Of a DNA stretch of 64,000 bases, positions 55,081 through 64,000 are shown one piece after another (the first letter of the stretch is position 1; each line of letters starts with the position of its first letter). The position numbers and the translations under genes are program-made. Under the pieces are notes generated by a model that was given only the letters and a program-made list of their open reading frames with translations, did not search any database and was not told where the DNA came from. The stretch is from NCBI RefSeq assembly GCF_051622035.1, contig NC_135361.1, positions 27,397,205 to 27,461,204 of the forward strand. Reading direction: 5' to 3'. This DNA is from Arctopsyche grandis. Taxonomy: Eukaryota; Arthropoda; Insecta; Trichoptera; Hydropsychidae.

Positions 55081-56560
55081 TGTATAATACTAGTGATAGA
55101 CCCGATGTAAATTTCATCAGATGTATACATATGTATTATAAGTAAAAACTACCTATATATAAACAAAATAAAACAACAATAGAAAAGATAATTAATTGTT
55201 TAAATGAATTTTCTGCAGATGGCGCTAAATGCTCGTGGCACTATTTTTAAGAGGAAATATTGATAGCAAACAGTATACATATATACAATTTTTTCTCTTG
55301 ATTCGTTATTATATCCATACGTAATGTTGGTAGTGTTTTAACTGTGACGTATGTCGAATCGAAACGACTACTATATGAGAAGTCAAAAGCACAGTAGTGA
55401 TTTACTAATTTTATATAATGGACATTTTTGACAATAAAAGTATTTACAAACCAAATTATAAAAATAAAAAAATCAATTGACTAAAATCCAAACATGCATA
55501 CAAAAAAATGTCTTTTTTGGACAAATAAACAATAAAATAGTTTAGCCGAATTGCTCGGCGTTGCTCAGGCGCAAATAAACAATAATCGTTATGTATACGG
55601 GTTTATGTATGTTTGTAGGTAAAATATAAAAATATACGAAGTAAATATATTATAAAAATACATATACAATTTGCGAAATTTTTTTTACAACCAATAATTT
55701 ATTATTTGGGTCAGCTTATCTGTGTGAATCCATTAAAACGTATGTATATACATATGAGAGATAAATTTCGTACCTATTTAATAAAAAAATATTGATAATT
55801 GCATCAGTCTAATGCCATTAATTGTCTGATAACATTAAGTGTATTAGTCACGCATCTGTGATTTTTTTATTGTAATTTTAATTAGCGCAAAGGGTTCCAC
55901 AGATTGGACGATAATTTAGTGAGTTTTTTTTATCAAATCATTATAGTTATTAATTATTAAAAGCATATACGTATGTAATGGTGGGAAAGTGAGAAATTTT
56001 AATTGACTTGTTTGTACTCATTATTTATCACAAAAATCAATCAAAATCAGTAGAGGCTCGTCATTTTTTACTTCGATTTTTTTAATCAATTAATATACAG
56101 GTATGCAATTTAAGTTTTATCAACGGTTATATACGTTTTATCAACTGCCCAACTGTCGAGACTAATTTATCTGATAAACTGAAGGATTAACTTTTTTGAT
56201 TTCAGATAAAAAAATATGTATTATATTTATTAATAAATCGATTTCAAATTCTGCACATGATTTTACTAATCTTTCAATGTTTCTCAAAGCAATTTTTAGA
56301 TTTTTTTTATGTGAAAATATTTCACATTATCAAAATTTCATAAAAACAAACAAAAATTATCGATACAACCGATAACAATATCAGCAACTATGTGTAATGT
56401 TTTATCACATATCTTTTTATTTTAATCCGGCAATATACTTTGCGAGCAAACATGCAAAAAACACCAAAAAATTGTATTTTTTGAGCATTTGCTCACGAGG
56501 ATGTTACAAATGTATCGCCGGATTTTGATCTTCTTCATAATACTTTTTTTCATATATAGT
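55081..56560. other. AT-rich intergenic, no gene seen
   Basis: A GCTCGGCGTTGCTCAGGCGC motif near 55550-55575 resembles ends of dispersed repeats. Otherwise nothing recognised. Confidence 0.5.
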
Positions 56561-56569
56561 ATTAAGATG

Positions 56570-56900
56570 CTACACAAAGTCCAATGCACTGAAAGAAGTA
56601 TTGATTTTTTATGAAAGAAGTTGTATGCTTGGCATAAAGAGAAAAGACAGGAAACGACATTCGTGGATAAGAAGTATGACAAGGGTAGTGAATGCAGTGG
56701 ATAGAGTGAAGAGATTGAAATAGCAGTGGGCGGGCCCAGTGGCTAGAAGAATGGACGAAAGGTGGACAAAAGAAGTGCTAGAATGGTACCCGAGAGAATG
56801 CAAAAGGGTAAAAGGAAGACCGCAGGGAAGATATGTAGACGAAATTAGGAAAATTTGGTATTTTGTTGGGTGAAATGGATGAGAGTTGTGCAAAACAGAG
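56570..56900 (+). pseudogene. RTE-type non-LTR remnant, second copy
   Basis: Plus-strand peptide, read through frame changes, matches the remnant at 26380-26936: ATGGACGAAAGGTGGACAAA, GAATGGTACCCGAGAGAATG and GGTGAAATGGATGAGAGTTG blocks align. It is more decayed and lacks the tail here. Confidence 0.75.
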
Positions 56901-57614
56901 GTGAGTGGAAGTGTGTCAATTATTTTATTAAAAAAAAGACACTGACTTCCCCAGTTTGGTCCAAGGATATAAATGATACTAAAAAAAATAAAACTGAACT
57001 GAAAATTGTAAACACGCAAACTGAACGGACATTTGCAAAATTAACAAAATAGAATTTGGCATGGAAAGCGAAAATGTCGCGAAGGCGAAAGAAAATTACA
57101 ATAAATTTCAAAAATGTACCAAAAAAAATGTATGTGTGTACCACATAGAAAAATAAAAAGAAAAAAAACAACTAGAACGGTAAACCTGATTGAACTTAAA
57201 AAAAATTTAATGGTAGAAATTGAAAGTTTATCATTCAGTAAAAACTGCTAGGTTTATCGTGGCCTTATTCGATAATGGTTATTGTTTACTTTTTTTATCT
57301 AAATATGTAATTTATATCATTTTTTACACGCGAAATTCTTCAGTACGGCGCGACCCAAAGTTGATAACACGACATTCACGTGTTTGACAACGCTTACCCA
57401 TATAATTTGCAACTTAAACACTAAAATAGATTTAACACTTCAAATTTACTACTGACGAAAATATATTACGTAGGTGAAACTCAAAATAGCCATATCTCTA
57501 AATATCTACATACACATACACAAAAACAAAGATTTTATCCCACGACGGCATATTTGTTGGTTTTCAAACGTAATACATACATATGTATGTACATATAAGA
57601 AACAAAACTGTATT

Positions 57615-57705
57615 CATCATTATCATCATCATCATTTACAGCCACTCACCATCCACTGCTGGACGAAGGCTTCTCCAACACGCTTCCATTCATCTCTGTT
57701 AGTGT
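57615..57705 (-). repeat. RTE-type 3' tail, minus orientation
   Basis: ATCATCATCATCATTTACAG, CACCATCCACTGCTGGACGA and AGGCTTCTCCAACACGC are the reverse complement of the 3' end at 26860-26936. Only about 90 bp remain. Confidence 0.75.
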
Positions 57706-58492
57706 TCAATAATCTCAAAAAATATTATACATTGGAAACATTTATAGATAAAATACGTCTATTTTATTTATTTACTACTAGCTGAGCCCGGCATGCGTTG
57801 CAATGCCACAATAACGCATGCAATTCCCGTTCCCGTTTCAAGTGATGGCTGGAGCTCAGCTCGTGTCTCTTCAAAACCGTGTCGTCATAAACCAACTGGT
57901 AACGTGGTTACCAATGAACACATTTCCTTGATTACACAATGGCGCTTCAAACTTCAAAGACATTCAAACTTCAAAGATATTCAAACTTCAAAGCCATTCA
58001 ATTTTATATGTATAGATTGAGAATCTTGAGATAAATACGCCGTCGTCAGACAAAATCACTGTACAAACGGATATGTAAAATCCAATATCAAAATATTACG
58101 ACTACTCTTAAAGATAATTTATTATTTAATCTTAGATTTTTTTTAGTTGTTTTGGTTGGATACAAGATAATCTAGATTCGTCCATAGTATTATTGGTAAG
58201 ATTTTCAGAAATCTAATTCTAAAACTGTGGGCGAGAACCGGCACGTGAATAAATTCTAAATTGGTTATTCGAATCTTACTAGGCAAACGTCTAAATTATA
58301 AAAAATAATAATAAGTAATTAAAATTTGCCAAAACAAATTATAAATATGCGTATATACATATGTACGTATGTATGTATGTATTTCTGTTTACGAAATATT
58401 ATAGAAAAATTGTTCAAAGTCAAAGGTGCATAATGTGCGGTAAATAATTAATTTATCATATTTTTTTCCCATTTTTTCCTATCAAAAAAAAA

Positions 58493-58529
<37 letters not shown>

Positions 58530-59069
58530 TTAACAATAAACGAAGAACAATGGAGTGATTGGTGAACAATGTCAAGAGATATATACGAAAGGTTAACTAA
58601 ATAACTGGTACAACCTATCGTTGACACAAATATTATAAATAATGAAGACAATAAAAAGCATGTAAAAATAAAAATGACTGTGTGAAGCAACTAAAAAAAT
58701 ATTAAATTAAAAAAAAATTTGGCCAAAATCAACACACCTCCATTCATAGAAAATTCTAGATTCTAGAATACTATGTCGATATAAAATGGGATCGCAGCCA
58801 AAAACGCAAATTTCTGATAATTCCACCAGTGGCACTTATCATTAAAATAGAAATAAAAGTAATAAAATCAATGTTTATTCCCACCATAAACTTCAGCTTA
58901 GGTAAATACGCAGCGTTAAAGAATAATTATTCGAAATTGTACGTCTTTATGATTTTTACAACATAATGAAATATCTTGGGTCAACAACGAACTAATGATT
59001 AACCTATCACACAATAATATATGTAAAAAGGATGTGTACGACAAATACCTATATATGTAGATTTCAACT
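57706..59069. other. No gene seen; (TA)n at about 58496-58526
   Basis: A GAGCCCGGCATGCGTTGCAATG stretch near 57783 looks like the edge of a dispersed insect repeat. A short TA run lies at 58496-58526. No exon recognised. Confidence 0.5.
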
Positions 59070-59255
59070 AGCGGCGTGGACTAGTGGTTAGCATATTATG
59101 CTTTCGAGCAGAGTGGTCACGGGCTCGAGACCCACTAGAGTCCCGCTGCTGGCCAGACCTTGGTTTACGACTCCAGGTCGATCGTTTCTTATCAGAGATT
59201 GCCAATTTTTCAGATTTTCATTGAAACGGTTCCTGTAAAATTGGCATCTCTTTTC
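59070..59255 (+). repeat. SINE copy
   Basis: GCGGCGTGGACTAGTGGTTA head, GGGCTCGAGACCC in the B-box position, then CTGCTGGCCAGACCTTGG and the body GACTCCAGGTCGATCGTTTC ... GAAACGGTTCCTG. It is closest to the copy at 49488. Confidence 0.82.
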
Positions 59256-61040
59256 CTATCTCTCAAGTTATTCAGTGTCTTGAGGTTTGCCAATTTGATT
59301 ATAAAATTCTGCAAAAATTTCTACATAGATATCACTGTGAACGTTTGTATGAATTCGCATCGTATAAAATTCTTATGTTTATTGATTATATTGTATTTGT
59401 TTAAGTGCACTCGTAGCTTTGGACCGATCTGTTAAGGCGAGTGTTCATGTTTTATGAAAATAAAATAATAATTATATAATTATTAAAATTTCGCGCGATA
59501 TAAGAATGCAGGAGATCGCGTTGTGACCACTGAAGAAGACAGTGATCATTTGTACGGCCGGGCGAGTGTGCGGGGATGGAATGAGTGGACAGCACGGGGG
59601 GGTGTACATGCTGAAATCGTTAGCGAAAATAGCCTTGGGTATGCTGCATGTATTCATTATTTCCCAAAAACAACCGTTGAAATATCAACGGGCACAACAC
59701 TTGCAATAAAAAATAATTTTCCTAAAAATATTTACCAAATGCAAAAAAAAACTTATATAATACTCTTGTGCTTGATCAAAATTTGGTATATACTTGTTTG
59801 ATTTCATTGAAAAGAAAAAAATTGCCGCCATTTTAATAACAGAAACCGACAATTCAAATGATTATATGATAAACAAATAGACACATATAAAAAAGAATTC
59901 AAATTAATTATAGGTAGAAACAAAACATCAGTTGCATCATTTGTGTACTACGTAAAATTTCCTCAGTCGACATTTATACATTTATCAAATTTGCACTTAT
60001 ATATGCAAATCTTGTTTAATAATATTTTCAGAAATAATATCTCCATTAATATGGCAATTATGTTGATATAATTGCATGCTTTGATAACCTGGACACGGTA
60101 TCAAAAGTTCATTGATCAATTCCAATCACTCAGACTAAACATGATCTTTGTAGGAAATATTTTGGAACTCAAGAACTTGCCCCATTCAATCAGTAAGCAA
60201 ACTGGTCAAATACTTATGTATGACTAGACTTGGGCTAGTTGTGGTGGCAATTGCTAATAACAATAGACCGTTACATCAGTGTTCAAAGCAAGAGAGCGAA
60301 AAAGCTTGTAAAAAATGTATTTTCTAAGAAATAAACAATAGTGCCCCGATCCCTAGCTAAAGTGTACTTATTACTAGACTTAGACGTTGGCTTGGTGCTT
60401 TTTAAATAACAACATACCATTCCATTAATGTACACAGCAAGTGAACGAAAAATAGTGGTTGACAATAGTGAACTATTTTTTTTTTTTTGCGAAAAGCATC
60501 GTCCCAACGCCGATCTTTGCTTATGACCTATGTATGTATGTACATATGTATGTATGTATGTGTCAAATAAACATATGTACATAAGTATACTAATAAAATA
60601 TTTCTGAAAACAACAAGCACGTGGTTTCAATCATAGGTTATATAAAAGTGCTCAAATCAAAACTGATCACGTGGATATCATGTGAAAACATTTAGTTCAA
60701 GCACTTCTTGTTTACAAACAATCGTGTATTTCAACAGTCGTTTACCTAATCACAGTTGACTTTTATTTGTATTTATTTTCTATTCGAATGGAAAGTAAAG
60801 AATTCGTTTCGTCCATTTATCTCATTCAAGAGTGAAAAGAAGAAGTAAAAGTAGATATATTGAACCTTCACAATGATCCAGCATAACTAATGGAACCTTT
60901 TGGAACCTATTGTGTGACTGACAATATGTTGAGAATTATATCCGGTGGGTTACAGCTAGAATATATTTACAGTTGGTAAACAATTGATAAAGAGGTCGTG
61001 GATTCAAAAACATGCAAAAATTACTACATCCAATACTATA
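59256..61040. other. No gene seen
   Basis: 59256-59420 continues sequence shared with 49690-49760 downstream of the SINE (TTATTCAGTGTCTTGAGG, ACTGTGAACGTTT), so the repeated unit may be longer than the SINE body. CCGTTGAAATATCAACGGGC near 59675 matches the motif at 44120. Nothing else recognised. Confidence 0.5.
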
Positions 61041-61180
61041 ATTAGAGGTAGGACCGGAAGCGCGCCGTCTATTGTTCCATTATTGTAAATGCTTTGTAAA
61101 AAAGGTTCGGCAAACCTTTAACAATGGATTTACAACATGTGAACAATAAACAGCGCGCTCTGGGTCCGCTCTTTAATTAT
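61041..61180. mobile_element. Short MITE-like repeat, about 140 bp, copy 2
   Basis: Same family as 54939-55080: ATTAGAGGTAGGACCGGAAG at the left, GTAAAAAAGGTTCGGCAAACC in the middle and CTCTGGGTCCGCTCTTTAAT at the right. Confidence 0.7.
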
Positions 61181-61267
61181 AATCCAGAAGATTTCTAAGA
61201 TTTTCCGGAAAACCTTTTGTTCAAAAATTCAAATATTCCGTTTTAAATGTCTTCATAAATAAAGCAG

Positions 61268-61429
61268 TGTTTCACCGTTATCGATCACTGTCAAGTAAGG
61301 ATAAAATATCACCGAAAACACTCCAGGGGCTGATTTTTGGACTGTGTACCATGTATTAAGTATGGACTAGAGTTGAAAATTATCTAAAAAAAACACGTAC
61401 CATGTACCACTCAAGTGTGTTTTCGCCCT
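61268..61429. mobile_element. AGGGCGAAA-family MITE, right part
   Basis: CACCGTTATCGATCACTGTC, ACTCCAGGGGCTGATTTTTGG and the end TGTGTTTTCGCCCT match the right part of 5720-6534. The left end is not visible. Confidence 0.7.
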
Positions 61430-61797
61430 AAAGCCCCATCAATTATCATTCGCAAAATAAATTTGCTACTAATTATGAACTTGTACGCATATACATATGT
61501 ACAGGAGAGTCTGTAGAAACCGGTAATAGACTTCGGCGCCCGGGTTCTATTTCCCAGGAAAGGGGGTTGATTACTACTTTCGTACAAAGCTAGAGATCAA
61601 GAAGAAAAGGTTGACTATAGAAATTGACAATGGTGAACCCATTTTTTGTCCAAATAGAAACCGACCGCCTATCCTTATTTGGTAGTCACCGGAACGTTGA
61701 AGGGAAGGCGAGGGAGAAGGCGGTCTCCCAAGAGATAATCAGACCAAATCAAATAACTGAAAGGATCGTCCCTTAATGCTGCCTTCAACTTGGCATA

Positions 61798-62377
61798 GAA
61801 CCAAGAGTAGTGGAGTCAAATTCCAGATGACATCAATGACCACGACGCTCAACATTGAGCAAAAGAGGAAGAAGAAATGCACATAGAATTTTTTTGGTGT
61901 AAATCCGTTGTTATGGAAATTGGATGAGACCATTTTACTTTCTATCCTCTCTGGACGCTAACAGAAAACCACTGGAAAAAAGCTTTCCAAACAATGTTTC
62001 ATTACATAGCAAATAGTAAACGTGCTGCATATATGCAAAACAGTAGGGAACACTCTACCAGAGAACCAAGAGGAGTGAAGTCAAATTCCAGGTGACATCA
62101 ATGACCACGACGCTCAACATAGAGCAAAAGAGGAAGAAGATATAACAAAAGAGGAAGAAGATATAACATATAACATATTAATTTTTTCAGTGTAAATCCG
62201 TTGATAAGGAAATTGGATGACACCACTTTACTTTCTATCCTCTCTGGAAGGTAACAGAAAACCACTGGAAGGTAACAGAAAACCACTGGAAAAAACCTTT
62301 CCAAACAACGTTTCATTACATAGCAAACAGTAAACGTGCTGCATATATGCAAAACAGTAGGGGAACACTCTACCAGA
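61798..62377. repeat. Tandem duplication, two units of about 265 and 315 bp
   Basis: GAACCAAGAG(T/G)AGTG(G/A)AGTCAAATTCCA opens both units and GGAACACTCTACCAGAG closes both. The second unit is longer because two short pieces are themselves doubled (AAAAGAGGAAGAAGATATAAC and GGTAACAGAAAACCACTGG). Frames on the minus strand follow the repeat and show no domain. Confidence 0.9.
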
Positions 62378-63900
62378 GTGTTCCATTCAAAAGTAAGCTC
62401 CAAGACAATTTTGGCTCAAATTTGAATAACCTCTGAAACGGTCAGACACGTGCAAGAAGTCGTGGGTGGTCAAGTGGGTGCATTGCAATGGCTTTCACCA
62501 CTGCAGGGCTGGTCGTGGGTGGGTGGGTTGGATAGTGTACAAACCAGTTCCTCACCCGGTTGCACTTGCCTCCAATAGACATTCCACTACGGTTCTATAC
62601 ATAGCTCCAAAGCAGACCGCGGCCAAACCCTACGCCTAGGGACAGCTATCGGTTCGATCGAACCGTGTCATCCGGTACCCAGATCGTATTGGACACGATC
62701 ATAAAACTTCTTCTCTGCAATGTTCATAACGAATCCAGTCGCACTTGTCAAATCGGTTGCTGATATGTGTACCTAATCAGAGGTGTTGAGCAACTTTTGT
62801 TATTGGTTGCCAAATTAGCGTTTAGCAATTCCAACCGGTAAATCACCAATCATGTGATGTCGAGATTTGCAAATAAATCAATCTTTTGCAGTTGTGTTTA
62901 TTTTTAGACTTGTGAAATTTTAACGAATCGACATAGCCTTCTGTTGATGATTAAACGCTTATCCTTCGTATTCATCTCTGAAATAGTAGAAGGAAGGTTA
63001 CATTTATATCAGTATTCTGCACTATAAACATATTTTCAATGCGATTACACACTGGCGTGAAAGAAAACGTAGAAACACTTATTAGGAAGCAGATAGCAAC
63101 AGGTTCAAAATTTACATATGTATATTGCATAACACTAGAAAAACAGTTGCAAAAACTACTTTTTATAAACTTTGCAATTCGATATACATATGTATATAAA
63201 ACTATAAAAACTTGTTTTTATAGTTTTAAAATATGTACATATGTATGTCTGTCATATATGTACATATGTACATAGGGTAGATAAAACTTAGTTACCCAAT
63301 CGAAACATATGCATTTATGTACGTAATACTATTATGAAAGTAGGAAATTATCGTTTTCTCTACATAAGTTCTAAGGCAAATATACGCTCATAGACAATCT
63401 GGGCCACCAGAAGGACGGGAATTTTTGAGCCGCTAGTTTAATCAGCCTAATTTTCATTATTATAAGTTTGAAAATGAACGAATGAGGAATCATCAGAATA
63501 TTCAATTTCTTTTTTAAAGTTATTTATATAATCTGCCCCATAGGCGAATCCAAGGGGGCACCATGGGAAGGGTAGGGAAGGAGCGCTAAGAGAATTTAAT
63601 TTGATATATGTACATATATACATATGTACATACATGAGTTTTAACATTTCGAAATACTCATTTTAATTTTCAAAAATGTATCTTTACAAAAAAAAATCCT
63701 CACAATTTATGACCCAGTGCTTTTTAAAAAAAAATTTAATCCACTAGTAATCTGTCCAATCTTGAAACAGTCCCATACATTTATCAGACCAAATATTATA
63801 TTTTCATTAAATATTCTATTAGCATTATGGAAAAAAATCATCGAAACTAACCGTATTTCAATAAAATTCAAGTAAAATAAATTTAGTACGTGACTAAATA
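62378..63900. other. No gene seen; GC-richer patch at about 62430-62780
   Basis: The patch contains GGTTCGATCGAACC (a 14-base palindrome near 62651) and CpG-rich stretches. It could be regulatory for a gene beyond the window. ACATATGTACATA-type short repeats occupy 63100-63270 and 63600-63640. Confidence 0.4.
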
Positions 63901-63914
63901 GCTAGGATTATTTC

Positions 63915-64000
63915 GCACATTGCGATCGCGCACACGACAAACGTTGCCACGAAAATCGTGAATACGGAATATTTGCCACTCGAGTTCTCGCTAGAATGAC
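63915..64000. repeat. Dispersed repeat fragment shared with 23650-23740
   Basis: GCGATCGCGCACACGACAAACG ... CACTCGAGTTCTCGCTAG resembles, at roughly three quarters identity by eye, the block at 23650-23740. It runs off the window edge. Confidence 0.5.

Overview
This is a stretch of insect nuclear chromosome. It is AT-rich, its genes are short and intron-split with GT-AG boundaries, and the gene families (group III secreted phospholipase A2, MADF-BESS protein, ZAD-C2H2 zinc finger protein) are ones common in arthropods. The mobile elements (jockey-type and RTE-type non-LTR elements, hAT, pogo/Tigger and piggyBac-type DNA elements, LTRs, tRNA-derived SINEs) also fit an insect. I cannot fix the order from the sequence. 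There is no sign of bacterial or viral gene organisation.

Genes that can be supported: (1) plus strand, a group III secreted phospholipase A2, seen as two coding exons (2760-2984 and 17303-17495) separated by a 14.3 kb intron; its signal-peptide exon was not found. (2) Minus strand, wholly inside that intron, a two-exon MADF-BESS protein of 283 residues (14528-13514). (3) Plus strand, a four-exon gene for a 150-residue protein with a signal peptide and no recognised family (21886-22617). (4) Plus strand, a three-exon ZAD protein with six C2H2 fingers, 297 residues (24029-25886). (5) Minus strand, a glycogen-targeting regulatory subunit of protein phosphatase 1 (47696-46830), with an RVxF motif and a CBM21 domain, preceded by a spliced 5' untranslated exon. 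These five look functionally unrelated. The only physical interlock is the MADF gene nested in the PLA2 intron.

The rest is mainly mobile DNA, often nested. Seven hAT-type insertions are visible, five of them with perfect 8-bp target duplications and two carrying transposase remnants. Four copies of one jockey-type element all lie in the same orientation, each with its own target duplication; the longest (41302-43715) keeps a 703-codon reverse transcriptase frame. There are three solo LTRs of one family, a pogo element split by one of them, a piggyBac-type MITE with TTAA ends in a ZAD-gene intron, two RTE-type 3' remnants plus a tail, nine copies of one tRNA-derived SINE, several hairpin MITEs, and a 2.66 kb structure with two 503-bp inverted arms (28376-31037).

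Tandem arrays are also present: a 21-bp unit (about 3985-4225), a TTCCGA-like minisatellite in two places, a 170-bp unit (about 51200-52945), TA runs and a 0.3 kb duplication (61798-62377). From 48 kb to the end I see no confident protein-coding gene.
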